In this document: piece after piece, positions 38,196 through 46,791 of the stretch
How positions within the stretch are numbered: position 1 is the first letter of the stretch
Layout: each line of letters starts with the position of its first letter
NCBI RefSeq assembly: GCF_900090195.1
Contig: NZ_LT607803.1
Location: 4,118,229 to 4,182,228 of the forward strand
Direction of reading: 5' to 3'
Length of the DNA stretch: 64,000 nucleotides
From: Variovorax sp. HW608
Lineage (GTDB): Bacteria > Pseudomonadota > Gammaproteobacteria > Burkholderiales > Burkholderiaceae_C
Position numbers and translations under genes: made by a program
Notes under the pieces: model-generated
The model's input: the letters and a program-made list of their open reading frames with translations, nothing else
Databases searched by the model: none
What the model was told of the DNA's origin: nothing

Positions 38196-39599
38196 TCACC
38201 GCGATGCGCGCAGCGAAGCCAGCAGCTTGTCGTGCACGCCGCCGAAGCCGCCGTTGCTCATGCACACGATGTGATCGCCCGGCCGGGCGGCGGCCACCAC
38301 CTGGGGGACCAGCGCATCGATACCGGCGGCGACTTTCGAGCGCTCGCCGAGCGGCGCGAGTGCTGCCGCCGCGTCCCAGTCCAGCCCGCCGCTGTGGCAG
38401 AACGACAGATCGGCCGATTCGAGGCTCCAGGGCAACTGCGCGGCCATGGTGCCCAGCTTCATCGTGTTGCTGCGGGGCTCGAAGACCGCGAGGATCCGGT
38501 CGGCCCTGCGGCCGTCGGCGTCCAGCTTCTGGCGCAGGCCGTCCAGGGTCGTGCGGATGGCTGTCGGGTGATGCGCGAAATCGTCATACACCGCGATCGC
38601 GCCCTGCGGGCGGTCCACCACGCCGCGCAGCTCCATGCGGCGGCGCACGTTGCGAAAGCTGCCGAGCGCGTCGGCCGCCGCGGCCGGCGCGACGCCGACG
38701 TGCTCGGCCGCCGCGATCGCCGCGAGTGCGTTCATCTGGTTGTGCTGTCCGGTGAGCGCCCACTGGACGCGGCCGACGGAGGCGCCGCCGCGCAGCACCT
38801 CGAAGGCGTCATGCGTGCCTTGCGCCTGCCATTCGCCGCCGGCGCCGAAGCGCGCGAGCGGACTCCAACAGCCCTGGGCCAGAACGCGGCGCAGGCTTTC
38901 TTCGGTCGCGTTGACGACGATCCGGCCGCTCGCCGGGACGGTTCGCACGAGATGGTGGAACTGCCGCTCGATCGCCGCGAGGTCGTCGAAGATGTCCGCG
39001 TGATCGAACTCCAGGTTGTTCAGGATCGCGGTGCGCGGACGGTAGTGGACGAACTTGCTGCGCTTGTCGAAGAAGGCGGTGTCGTATTCGTCGGCCTCGA
39101 TCACGAAGGTGGACTTCCCGCCGCGGCCCAGCCGGGCGGACACGCCGAAGTCCAGCGGCACGCCGCCCACCAGGAAGCCCGGCGCCAGTCCGGCGCGCTC
39201 GAGGATCCAGGACAGCATCGAGGTCGTGGTCGTCTTGCCGTGGGTCCCGGCGACGGCCAGCACATGCCGGCCCTGGAGCACGTGCTCCGCCAGCCACTGC
39301 GGACCGCTGGTGTAGTTCGCGCCGGCGTCGAGAATGGCTTCCATCAACGGAAACTTGGGCGTTCCGTCGGCCAGCCGGGCGCGGGAAACCACGTTGCCGA
39401 CCACGAAGACATCGGGCTTGAGCGCCAGTTGATCGGCACCGAAGCCTTCGATGAGATCGATCCCGAGCGCGCGCAGCTGGTCGCTCATCGGCGGATAGAC
39501 GCCGGCGTCGCAGCCGGTCACCCTGTGGCCGGCTTCGCGCGCCAGCGCGGCAAGGCCGCCCATGAAGGTGCCGCAGATGCCGAGAATGTGAATGTGCAT
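38196..39599 (-). CDS. mpl: UDP-MurNAc:L-alanyl-gamma-D-glutamyl-meso-DAP ligase
   Basis: Mpl recycles murein tripeptide by joining it directly to UDP-MurNAc. The 467-residue Mur ligase begins MHIHILGICGTFMGGLAALA, the Mpl-type variant of the MurC start (GICGTFMG), and has the P-loop GTHGKTT at 118-124, FVIEADEYDTAFFDKRSK, and DDFAHHPTAIR. Full-length relatives are about 450-465 residues. Together with ampD in this window it indicates a functional peptidoglycan recycling route. The cupin gene lies 28 bases downstream. Confidence 0.95.
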   Translation of the reverse strand: MHIHILGICGTFMGGLAALAREAGHRVTGCDAGVYPPMSDQLRALGIDLIEGFGADQLALKPDVFVVGNVVSRARLADGTPKFPLMEAILDAGANYTSGPQWLAEHVLQGRHVLAVAGTHGKTTTTSMLSWILERAGLAPGFLVGGVPLDFGVSARLGRGGKSTFVIEADEYDTAFFDKRSKFVHYRPRTAILNNLEFDHADIFDDLAAIERQFHHLVRTVPASGRIVVNATEESLRRVLAQGCWSPLARFGAGGEWQAQGTHDAFEVLRGGASVGRVQWALTGQHNQMNALAAIAAAEHVGVAPAAAADALGSFRNVRRRMELRGVVDRPQGAIAVYDDFAHHPTAIRTTLDGLRQKLDADGRRADRILAVFEPRSNTMKLGTMAAQLPWSLESADLSFCHSGGLDWDAAAALAPLGERSKVAAGIDALVPQVVAAARPGDHIVCMSNGGFGGVHDKLLASLRASR

Positions 39600-39676
39600 C
39601 GGCCGATTCTAGGGATGCGGTAGGGACGCTGGCGCCCGGCCTTCTGCGCACGCGCTACTGAGGGCAAAATGGCCCG

Positions 39677-40270
39677 ATGGACGATGCCAAGCAGGAAATC
39701 GCCGCGACTGCGGCCCGCCTCGTGGTCGAGGAGGGGCTCGAATACGGCCCCGCGAAACGCCGCGCGCTGCGCGACCTGGGACTTCCTGCGCGCACCGCGC
39801 TGCCCAACAACGACGAGATCGAGGCCGAGGTGCGCGACTACATCCGGCTTTATTGCGCCGACACGCAGCCCAAGGAACTGCATGCGTTGCGGGTCCTCGC
39901 GCTCGAATGGATGGAGCACATGGCGGAATTCCGCCCGCATATCGGCGGCGCCGTCTGGCACGGCACCGCGACGCGGCTTTCCGACATCTACATCCAACTC
40001 TTCTGCGACGACCCGAAATCGGCCGAAATCGCGCTGATCGACCACCATGTGGACTACGAGCCGCGCATGGTCACCGGCTTCCACGGCGAGCAGGTGGAGG
40101 CGCTGAGCCTTCATGCGGCGAGCCGGGCGCTCGGCGAAGAGGTCGGCGTGCACCTGATGGTGTACGACCTCGACGACCTCCGGGGGGCGCTCAAGCCCGA
40201 TTCGCAGCATCGCGTGCCGCGCGGCAACCTCGCAGCGCTGCGGCGCCTGATCGAAAAGGAAAACGGATGA
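39677..40270 (+). CDS. Conserved hypothetical protein, 197 residues
   Basis: I do not recognise a characterised family. The soluble protein starts MDDAKQEIAATAARLVVEEG, has an N-terminal helical region, then the possibly conserved YIRLYCADTQPKELHALR, FRPHIGGAVWHGTATRLSDI and EIALIDHHVDYEPR. The GGAVWHGTATRLSDIYIQLF stretch suggests a nucleotidyltransferase-like fold, but that is speculative. A CAAAAT box lies 6 bases before the ATG. The stop overlaps the ATG of the TlpA-like gene, implying coupling to a thioredoxin-fold protein. Codon use is like that of its neighbours. Confidence 0.8.
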   Translation: MDDAKQEIAATAARLVVEEGLEYGPAKRRALRDLGLPARTALPNNDEIEAEVRDYIRLYCADTQPKELHALRVLALEWMEHMAEFRPHIGGAVWHGTATRLSDIYIQLFCDDPKSAEIALIDHHVDYEPRMVTGFHGEQVEALSLHAASRALGEEVGVHLMVYDLDDLRGALKPDSQHRVPRGNLAALRRLIEKENG

Positions 40271-40800
40271 CCTCGGGACCGACCCGGCGCGGCCTGCTTT
40301 ACGGTGGGGTCGCGGTGTTTGCCGCAGCTGCCGGAATCGGTGGCGCGTACTGGCGCAATCGCGCCTCGGAGCAGGGCGGCGAGCGTCTCGACGAGGCCTT
40401 CTGGTCCCAGCGATTCGACCGGCCGGAGGGCGGCGAGCTGTCGCTGGCGAGCCTGCGCGGCAAGCCGCTGCTGATCAACTTCTGGGCCACGTGGTGCCCG
40501 CCATGCGTCGAGGAAATGCCGATGATCGACGCCTTCTTCCGCGAAAATGGCGTCAACGGCTGGCAAGTTGTCGGATTGGCCATCGATCAGCCGAGTGCAG
40601 TGCGCAAGTTCCTGGAAAGGACGCCGGTCAGCTACCCGATCGGGCTGGCCGGTCTGCATGGCACGGAACTGGTCAAGAACCTCGGCAACACCTCGGGCGG
40701 CCTGCCGTTCACCCTCTTCATCGATGGTTCAGGTTCGGTCGCGGCGCGTAAAATGGGCAGGCTCGACCCGAGCGACCTGCAAACTTGGCGCCGCGCCTGA
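40267..40800 (+). CDS. TlpA-like membrane-anchored thioredoxin
   Basis: The 177-residue protein has a twin-arginine-like N-terminus (PTRRGLLYGG) and one hydrophobic segment (about 10-28), so the domain should face the periplasm. The thioredoxin-like domain contains NFWATWCPPCVEEMP with the redox pair Cys77 and Cys80, and the cis-proline region TSGGLPFTLFID. It is likely a TlpA/ResA-type thiol reductase, perhaps for cytochrome c maturation or other exported thiols. It overlaps the upstream unknown gene by four bases. Confidence 0.88.
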   Translation: MTSGPTRRGLLYGGVAVFAAAAGIGGAYWRNRASEQGGERLDEAFWSQRFDRPEGGELSLASLRGKPLLINFWATWCPPCVEEMPMIDAFFRENGVNGWQVVGLAIDQPSAVRKFLERTPVSYPIGLAGLHGTELVKNLGNTSGGLPFTLFIDGSGSVAARKMGRLDPSDLQTWRRA

Positions 40801-40809
40801 GATCGCGGC

Positions 40810-40815
40810 TAGAAT
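40810..40815 (+). promoter_or_regulatory. Putative -10 element of accB-accC
   Basis: TAGAAT lies 10 bases after the TlpA-like gene and about 100 bases before accB. The leader of about 95 bases between is AT-richer than its surroundings and might hold regulatory structure, which I cannot resolve by eye. Confidence 0.4.
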
Positions 40816-40915
40816 CCGGCCCCACCAATTTGGCAGATGGCGGTAAAACGCCGAAATAAGCCGAAATTCAGGCGAGTTAAGTTCTAATAACCGGCAAGGC
40901 CGAGGCTGGAGTCCC

Positions 40916-41374
40916 ATGGATCTACGAAAGCTCAAGACACTGATCGATCTGGTGTCTGAATCCAATATTTCCGAGCTGGAAATCACCGAAACCGAAGGCA
41001 AGGTCCGGATCGTGAAGGGTGGCCCCGCTGCGCCGGTCCAGTACGTGCAGACCGTTGCCACCCCGGCGGCAGTGCCCGCCATTGCCGGCGTCCCTGCGCC
41101 CGCCGCCGCAGCGCCGGCCGCCGCCGCACCGGCAGTGACCGGGCACGCGGTCAAGTCGCCGATGGTCGGCACCTTCTACCGGTCGTCCAGCCCCGGCGCC
41201 CCGGCGTTCGTCGAGATCGGCAGCCAGGTCAAGGAAGGCGACACCCTCTGCATCATCGAGGCGATGAAGATCCTCAACGAAATCGAGGCCGACAAGGCGG
41301 GCACCATCACCCAGATCCTCGGCGAGAACGGCCAGGCGGTCGAATACGGCCAACCGCTGTTCATCATCGAGTGA
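40916..41374 (+). CDS. accB: Biotin carboxyl carrier protein of acetyl-CoA carboxylase
   Basis: AccB carries biotin for acetyl-CoA carboxylase, the first step of fatty acid synthesis. The 152-residue protein has the N-terminal [20 protein letters not shown] domain, an Ala/Pro-rich flexible linker (about 52-80) and the biotinyl domain with EAMKI, where Lys118 is the biotinylation site. The stop is followed by the accC ATG after 2 bases, the usual accBC operon. Confidence 0.97.
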   Translation: MDLRKLKTLIDLVSESNISELEITETEGKVRIVKGGPAAPVQYVQTVATPAAVPAIAGVPAPAAAAPAAAAPAVTGHAVKSPMVGTFYRSSSPGAPAFVEIGSQVKEGDTLCIIEAMKILNEIEADKAGTITQILGENGQAVEYGQPLFIIE

Positions 41375-41376
41375 CC

Positions 41377-42726
41377 ATGTTCAAGAAGATCCTGGTTGCG
41401 AACCGCGGTGAGATCGCCTTAAGAATCCAGCGCGCCTGCAGCGAGCTCGGCATCAAGGCCGTCATGGTCTATTCGGAGGCCGACCGCGATGCCAAATACG
41501 TCAAGCTGGCCGAAGAAGCGGTGTGCATCGGCCCCGCGCCTTCGTCGCAAAGCTACCTGAACATGCCCGCCATCATCTCGGCCGCCGAGGTGACGGACTC
41601 CGAGGCCATCCATCCCGGTTATGGCTTCCTGAGCGAGAACGCGAACTTCGCCGAGCGGGTGGAGCAGAGCGGCTTCCAGTTCATCGGCCCCTCGCCCGAG
41701 TCGATCCGCATCATGGGCGACAAGGTGTCGGCGAAGCAGGCCATGATCAAGGCCGGTGTGCCCTGCGTGCCCGGTTCCGACGGCGAACTGTCGGACGATG
41801 CCGCGGCCAACAAGCGCATCGCGCGCGCCATCGGCTATCCGGTGATCATCAAGGCCGCGGGCGGCGGTGGCGGGCGCGGCATGCGCGTGGTCCACACCGA
41901 GGCGGCGCTGATCAACGCGATCCAGATGACCAAGGCGGAAGCCGGCGCGGCGTTCAACAACCCGGCCGTGTACATGGAGAAGTTCCTCCAGAACCCGCGC
42001 CACATCGAGATCCAGGTGCTGGCCGACAAGCACAAGAACGCGGTCTATCTCGGCGAGCGCGACTGCTCGATGCAGCGCCGCCACCAGAAGGTGATCGAGG
42101 AATCGCCCGCCCCGGGCATTCCGCGCAAGCTGATCGAGAAGATCGGCGAGCGCTGCGCGATGGCCTGCAAGAAGATCGGCTACCGCGGCGCAGGCACCTT
42201 CGAGTTCCTCTACGAGAACGGCGAGTTCTACTTCATCGAGATGAACACGCGGGTGCAGGTGGAGCATCCGGTGACCGAGTTCACCACGGGCATCGACATC
42301 GTGAAGACCCAGATCATGGTGGCGGCGGGCGAGAAGCTCCCGTTCACGCAGCGCCAGATCGAGATGCGCGGCCACGCGATCGAGTGCCGCATCAACGCCG
42401 AGGACCCGTACAAGTTCACGCCTTCGCCGGGCCGCATCACGATGTGGCACCCGCCGGGCGGCCCCGGCGTGCGCGTGGATTCGCATGCGTACACGAACTA
42501 CTTCGTGCCGCCGAACTACGACTCGATGATCGGCAAGATCATCGTCTACGGCGACACGCGGGAGCAGGCCATGGCGCGCATGCGCACCGCGCTCAACGAG
42601 ACGGTGATCGAAGGCATCCAGACCAACATGCCGCTGCACCGCGAACTGATGGTCGACGCCAACTTCATGAATGGCGGCACCAACATCCACTACCTGGAAG
42701 AGTGGCTGGGGGCGCATAAACGATGA
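41377..42726 (+). CDS. accC: Biotin carboxylase subunit of acetyl-CoA carboxylase
   Basis: AccC carboxylates biotin on AccB using ATP and bicarbonate. The 449-residue protein (same length as E. coli) starts [20 protein letters not shown], and has the ATP-grasp motifs [52 protein letters not shown] and [13 protein letters not shown] at 41371 overlapping accB would add only two residues. A dispersed GC-rich repeat immediately follows the stop and separates it from prmA. Confidence 0.97.
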   Translation: MFKKILVANRGEIALRIQRACSELGIKAVMVYSEADRDAKYVKLAEEAVCIGPAPSSQSYLNMPAIISAAEVTDSEAIHPGYGFLSENANFAERVEQSGFQFIGPSPESIRIMGDKVSAKQAMIKAGVPCVPGSDGELSDDAAANKRIARAIGYPVIIKAAGGGGGRGMRVVHTEAALINAIQMTKAEAGAAFNNPAVYMEKFLQNPRHIEIQVLADKHKNAVYLGERDCSMQRRHQKVIEESPAPGIPRKLIEKIGERCAMACKKIGYRGAGTFEFLYENGEFYFIEMNTRVQVEHPVTEFTTGIDIVKTQIMVAAGEKLPFTQRQIEMRGHAIECRINAEDPYKFTPSPGRITMWHPPGGPGVRVDSHAYTNYFVPPNYDSMIGKIIVYGDTREQAMARMRTALNETVIEGIQTNMPLHRELMVDANFMNGGTNIHYLEEWLGAHKR

Positions 42727-42817
42727 CCACCCCCGTTGCTTGCTCACTGCGTGTAGCCTCCTCCCCCCTCAAGGGGGCGACGCCAGTGGCCCGGCCAAGC
42801 CGGTTCCACGGCGTCCC
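42727..42817 (+). repeat. Dispersed intergenic repeat, copy C
   Basis: A diverged copy of the element at 26758 and 56296. It keeps CACTGCGTGTAGCCTC, the CCCCCCTCAAGGGGGC palindrome and GGCCCGGCCAAGCCGGTTCC in the same order, and lies between accC and prmA. Confidence 0.65.
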
Positions 42818-42865
42818 GCGAACGGGCTTCGCTGCGCTCGCCCAAGAAGAGTTCTGAGGTCTGTC

Positions 42866-43750
42866 GTGTTTGAACTTCGCCTGCTTGTGCCGGAAGAGAG
42901 TGTCGAGATCGTCAGCGATGCGCTCGACGCGCTCGATGCGCTGAGCGTCTCGGTCGAGGATGCCGACGCGCAGACCGATGCCGAGCAGGCCCTGTTCGGC
43001 GAGCCCGGCATGCCGCCGCCCAAGGAGGGCTGGCAGCATTCGCGGGTGATCGCCCTGTTTGCCACCGAAGACGCGGCGCGGGAAGCGGCTACGGTGCTCG
43101 CCGCGCAGGACTTCTTCGCCGGCTGCAGCGTGGTCGGGGTGATCGACGTGCCCGAGCAGGACTGGGTGCGATTGACGCAGTCGCAGTTCGCGCCGGTCGA
43201 GATCACGCCCGAGTTCTGGATCGTTCCGACCTGGCATGAGCCGCCGGAACAGGCGCGGCAGGTCATCCGCCTCGACCCCGGCCTGGCCTTCGGAACGGGA
43301 ACGCACCCGACCACGCGCATGTGCCTGCGCTGGACCGCTTCGCGCGGCGATCTCGCGGGCCTGCGCGTGCTCGACTACGGATGCGGCTCGGGCATCCTCG
43401 CGATCGGCGCGGCGAAGTTCGGCGCGCGCGACATCGACGCGGTCGACATCGACGAGGCCGCGGTCGAATCGACGCGCCTCAATGCCGACGCGAACGGCGT
43501 GCGCCTCCATGCCGGCTTGCCGGACGCTGCGAACGGCCGCTATGACATCGTGCTGGCGAACATCCTCGCGACGCCGCTCAAGGTGCTCGCGCCCTTGCTC
43601 TGCGGCTACGTGGCAGCGGGGGGCTCGCTGGTGCTGGCCGGCATCCTCGAGCGGCAGGCCGACGAGCTGAAGCAGGCCTACGCGCCCTATGCGTCGCTCG
43701 AAGTCTCGGACAGCGAGGACGGCTGGATCCTGATGACGGCGCGGCTGTAG
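42866..43750 (+). CDS. prmA: Ribosomal protein L11 methyltransferase
   Basis: PrmA trimethylates ribosomal protein L11. The 294-residue product (E. coli 293) has an N-terminal substrate domain starting FELRLLVPEESVEI, the LDPGLAFGTGTHPTTRMCL motif, the SAM loop VLDYGCGSGILAIGAAKFGA and NILATPL. The start is a GTG at 42866; longer readings run into the repeat element. In many betaproteobacteria prmA follows accBC and precedes a zinc-ribbon gene, exactly as here. Confidence 0.95.
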   Translation: MFELRLLVPEESVEIVSDALDALDALSVSVEDADAQTDAEQALFGEPGMPPPKEGWQHSRVIALFATEDAAREAATVLAAQDFFAGCSVVGVIDVPEQDWVRLTQSQFAPVEITPEFWIVPTWHEPPEQARQVIRLDPGLAFGTGTHPTTRMCLRWTASRGDLAGLRVLDYGCGSGILAIGAAKFGARDIDAVDIDEAAVESTRLNADANGVRLHAGLPDAANGRYDIVLANILATPLKVLAPLLCGYVAAGGSLVLAGILERQADELKQAYAPYASLEVSDSEDGWILMTARL

Positions 43751-43778
43751 CCGGTCGTGCCTCAGGCGGAGGCAACCC

Positions 43779-43784
43779 TACAAT
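43779..43784 (+). promoter_or_regulatory. Putative -10 element of the zinc-ribbon gene
   Basis: TACAAT ends 9 bases before the ATG at 43794, so the transcript would have only a two- or three-base leader. No clear -35 box. Confidence 0.4.
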
Positions 43785-43793
43785 CTGCGCCTC

Positions 43794-45140
43794 ATGAGTC
43801 TGGTCACCCGCTGCCCCGCGTGCGCCACCCCGTTCAAGGTGGTCAGGGACCAGCTTCGCATCTCCGACGGATGGGTGCGATGCGGGCGCTGCAGCCAGGT
43901 GTTCGATGCGACCGTGGATCTGCAGGACGCGGCTGAGTTCTCCGTGGAGCCCCCCGCTGCGCCGCCTTCGCCCGTGGCGGACGCGGTGGTCGAGGAGCAT
44001 CCGCCCGAAGTCGATGTCCCGCATGAACCGGCGGCTGTCGCCGAACCGGCGCCTTCGGCCTTGCCTGAGGCGCATGCCGACGCTGCCGCATCCGCCGATG
44101 CGGAAACGGACTTCTTCGACGACCTGCACGACGAGCTGAGCGCCGACCCGGCGCCTCCATCGGCCGATCCGGTGCCGGCCCCCGAGGCAGCCCCTGACGA
44201 GGAGGATGCGCACGTCGACCCGCCCGTTCGCGGGGCGCTCCCCGATATGGCATGGCCTGATGCGGACATGCTGTCGCTGGGGGATGAAGGGCGCGCGGCG
44301 GTTCGTCCGCCGGTGCCGCCTCCGCTGTCCTTTCCCGACATCGATCTTTCGCTGTCCTCGCCGCTTGCTGCCACCGCGCCGGCGCCGCTGGCTGCGGCCG
44401 TGGCGACCTCGGCGACCGCCAGCGAGTCCGCATCCGAGGATGATGCGAGCCAGGTGCAACTGCACAAGGCGCTGCGCCGCGCGCGCGTCAAGTCGGCAAA
44501 GATCGCGAAGGCCAATATGGCGCGCGAGCGGAAGGCCGCGCAGGCCGACACCGCACCCGTGGTGCTGGCCGCCAGCGAGCTCGAACCCGCCACCCTGCCG
44601 ATGGCCGCCGAGATGCCCCCATTCCTCGGGGCCGAGCCGGCGAATGGCTTCTGGCAGCGTCCCGCGGTGCGCCGCTCGATGGCGCTGCTCGCGGTCCTCG
44701 GGGTCGCGCTCCTGCTGGCGCAGATGGCCTATCAGGAGCGCGATCTGATCGTCGCCCGTCAGCCCTCGCTGCGTCCCGCGATGACGTCGATGTGCAGGGT
44801 GCTCGGCTGCGAGATCTCCGCGCTGCGCCAGATCAACGACATCAAGGTCGACGGCGCGTCGTTCGCGCGCGAAAAGAACGACGACGGCTATCGATTCAGC
44901 TTCACGCTGCGCAATACAGCGGACGTCCCGCTCGCGATGCCGGCGGTCGAGCTGTCGCTGCTCGATACGCAGGAGCGCGCGGTCGTCAGGCGGGTGCTCA
45001 TGCCCGCGGAATTCGGCGCGCCGAACGTCCTGCCCGCGCGGTCGGAGCGATCGGCTTCGCTCTCGCTCAGGCTCACCGGTCCGGAGGCTGCGCGCATGCC
45101 GCCCGTGGCCGGCTTTCGCGTCGAGACGCTCTATCCCTGA
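43794..45140 (+). CDS. Zinc-ribbon and DUF3426 domain protein
   Basis: The 448-residue protein opens with an MJ0042-type zinc ribbon, RCPACATPFKVVRDQLR and GWVRCGRCSQVFDA, with the four cysteines at 7, 10, 30 and 33. A long acidic Ala/Pro-rich segment (about 45-290) follows, then one membrane helix (about 296-315) and a C-terminal DUF3426 domain with INDIKVDGASFAREKNDDGY. The zinc ribbon would be cytoplasmic and DUF3426 periplasmic. Function is unknown; association with prmA is common. Confidence 0.85.
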   Translation: MSLVTRCPACATPFKVVRDQLRISDGWVRCGRCSQVFDATVDLQDAAEFSVEPPAAPPSPVADAVVEEHPPEVDVPHEPAAVAEPAPSALPEAHADAAASADAETDFFDDLHDELSADPAPPSADPVPAPEAAPDEEDAHVDPPVRGALPDMAWPDADMLSLGDEGRAAVRPPVPPPLSFPDIDLSLSSPLAATAPAPLAAAVATSATASESASEDDASQVQLHKALRRARVKSAKIAKANMARERKAAQADTAPVVLAASELEPATLPMAAEMPPFLGAEPANGFWQRPAVRRSMALLAVLGVALLLAQMAYQERDLIVARQPSLRPAMTSMCRVLGCEISALRQINDIKVDGASFAREKNDDGYRFSFTLRNTADVPLAMPAVELSLLDTQERAVVRRVLMPAEFGAPNVLPARSERSASLSLRLTGPEAARMPPVAGFRVETLYP

Positions 45141-45191
45141 GCGTCACGCGCTTCTTCATCCCATTCGACAACTCCATCAGACGGTTCATCC

Positions 45192-46094
45192 ATGGCAGCA
45201 GTGATTTGCGGTTCGCTCGCGTTCGACACGATCATGACCTTCGAAGGCCGGTTCGCCGACCAGATCCTTCCGGACCAGTTGCACATCCTCAATGTGTCGT
45301 TCCTGGTGCCCGGCCTGCGGCGTGATTTCGGCGGCTGCGCGGGCAACATCGCCTACAGCCTGAACGCGCTCGGCGGCAACGCGCTGCCGATGGCCACCGT
45401 CGGAAGCGACGGCGGCTCCTACGTGGAGCGGCTGCGTTCGCTCGGCATCAGCACCGAGTTCGTCCGCCAGGTCGACGACACCTTCACCGCGCAGGCGATG
45501 ATCATGAACGACCGCGACAACAACCAGATCACGGCGTTCCACCCGGGCGCGATGCAGCAGGCGCACATCACGCGCATCGCTGCGCGCGAGGACATCCGCA
45601 TCGGCATCATCGCGCCCGATGGCCGCGACGCGATGCTGCAGCATGCCGAGCAGTTCGAGGCCGCGGGCATTCCGTTCGTGTTCGATCCGGGCCAGGGGCT
45701 GCCGATGTTCGACGGCAAGGAACTGGCGCATTTCGTCGATCTCGCGAGCTGGGTGGTGGTCAACGACTACGAAGGCAAGATGCTCTCGCAGCGCACCGGC
45801 TGGAGCCTAGCCGAGATCTCCAGGCGCGTGCGCGGGCTGGTGGTGACGCTCGCAGCGGAAGGCTGCGAAGTCTGGACAGGGGGCGAGCGCGAGCACATTG
45901 CGGCAGTGACGCCGACGGCCGTGGTCGAGCCGACCGGCTGCGGCGACGCATGGCGCGGCGCGCTGCTCTACGGGCTGGAAAAAGAATGGCCGCTCGCTCG
46001 CTGCGCGGCACTCGGCAATCAATTGGGCGCGCTCAAGATCGCCCAGCGCGGCCCGCAGAATTACAGCGTGGATCGCAAATCGCTCGGCCTCTGA
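45192..46094 (+). CDS. PfkB-family carbohydrate/adenosine kinase
   Basis: A 300-residue ribokinase-like enzyme. It begins AAVICGSLAFDTIMTFEGRF, has the substrate motif RRDFGGCAGNIAYSLNALGG, and the anion-hole motif PTGCGDAWRGAL with the catalytic aspartate. The GxxGN region resembles adenosine kinases and sugar kinases of this family; the real substrate cannot be set from sequence. An intrinsic terminator lies 23 bases after the stop. Confidence 0.85.
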   Translation: MAAVICGSLAFDTIMTFEGRFADQILPDQLHILNVSFLVPGLRRDFGGCAGNIAYSLNALGGNALPMATVGSDGGSYVERLRSLGISTEFVRQVDDTFTAQAMIMNDRDNNQITAFHPGAMQQAHITRIAAREDIRIGIIAPDGRDAMLQHAEQFEAAGIPFVFDPGQGLPMFDGKELAHFVDLASWVVVNDYEGKMLSQRTGWSLAEISRRVRGLVVTLAAEGCEVWTGGEREHIAAVTPTAVVEPTGCGDAWRGALLYGLEKEWPLARCAALGNQLGALKIAQRGPQNYSVDRKSLGL

Positions 46095-46116
46095 TTTCGC
46101 CCCGTACCCAACAAAC

Positions 46117-46150
46117 AAAAAAGCCCGGTGCGTGAACACCGGGCTTTTTC
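46117..46150. terminator. Bidirectional intrinsic terminator
   Basis: AAGCCCGGTG and CACCGGGCTT form a 10-bp stem with a 6-base loop, flanked by A and T runs. It serves the PfkB kinase gene on + and the histone-like gene on -, which converge here. Confidence 0.9.
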
Positions 46151-46170
46151 TTTGACAGCGACTGATCGAA

Positions 46171-46596
46171 TCAGGGCTTGCTGGCCGTGGGGAACGGCCA
46201 AGCTGCCTGGGGATTCAGTGTCGTCTGGGCTGCAGGCGCGGCAGCGGGGGCTACGGCAGGAGCCTTCGCGGGGGCCTTGGCCTTCTTGGCAGCAGGCTTC
46301 TTCGCTGCTTTCTTGGCGGCGGGCTTCTTGGCCGCAGCCTTTTTCGCAGGGGCCTTCTTGGCAGCGGCCTTCTTCGCCGGCGCCTTCTTGGCTGCTACCT
46401 TCTTGGCAGGGGCCTTCTTCGCCGGCGCCTTCTTGGCTGCTACCTTCTTGGCAGGGGCCTTCTTCGCCGGCGCCTTCTTGGCGACGACCTTCTTGGCCGC
46501 TACCTTCTTGGCGGGGGCCTTCTTGGCTGCAGCCTTTTTCGCCGGAGCCTTCTTCGCAGCGGCCTTCTTGGCCGGCGCTTTCTTTGCAGTTGCCAT
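46171..46596 (-). CDS. Histone H1-like Ala/Lys-rich DNA-binding protein
   Basis: The 141-residue product consists mostly of [17 protein letters not shown] repeats from residue 2 to about 108, followed by an Ala/Pro tail and the end [13 protein letters not shown]. Such lysine-rich proteins, related to the eukaryotic H1 C-terminal tail, bind DNA nonspecifically and compact the nucleoid in Bordetella and other betaproteobacteria. An AGGAG ribosome-binding site lies upstream. Positions 46391-46480 are a perfect 45-base tandem duplication, so the length probably varies between strains. Confidence 0.85.
   Translation of the reverse strand: MATAKKAPAKKAAAKKAPAKKAAAKKAPAKKVAAKKVVAKKAPAKKAPAKKVAAKKAPAKKAPAKKVAAKKAPAKKAAAKKAPAKKAAAKKPAAKKAAKKPAAKKAKAPAKAPAVAPAAAPAAQTTLNPQAAWPFPTASKP
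46391..46480 (-). repeat. Perfect 45-bp tandem duplication in the histone-like gene
   Basis: Bases 46391-46435 and 46436-46480 are identical (each begins GCTGCTACCTTCTTGG on +). Each unit is 15 codons, so the frame is kept. Sequence outside resembles the unit but is diverged, which points to a recent slippage or recombination event. Confidence 0.85.
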
Positions 46597-46791
46597 TTCT
46601 ATTTCTCCTTGATCAAGTTGAAAAAATCAACCTCTTGAAGCACTCCGCGCATGCTTGTCAGCGCGAAGCGATCCATGGTGTTGGGGCCAGCCCCAGCGCC
46701 ATGAACACCGACGCCCTACCGATGCCGCACTCTTCGGTGCAGTCTGTCGGCAAGGGCAAGTTCTGAACTCACGTTGTTCTTGTCGAAACTT

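Noticed and set aside
46178..46612. Hydrophobic repeat protein on + ([10 protein letters not shown] repeats)
   Set aside because: It is the complement of the Lys/Ala-rich histone-like gene; the minus-strand frame has the ribosome-binding site and a known family.
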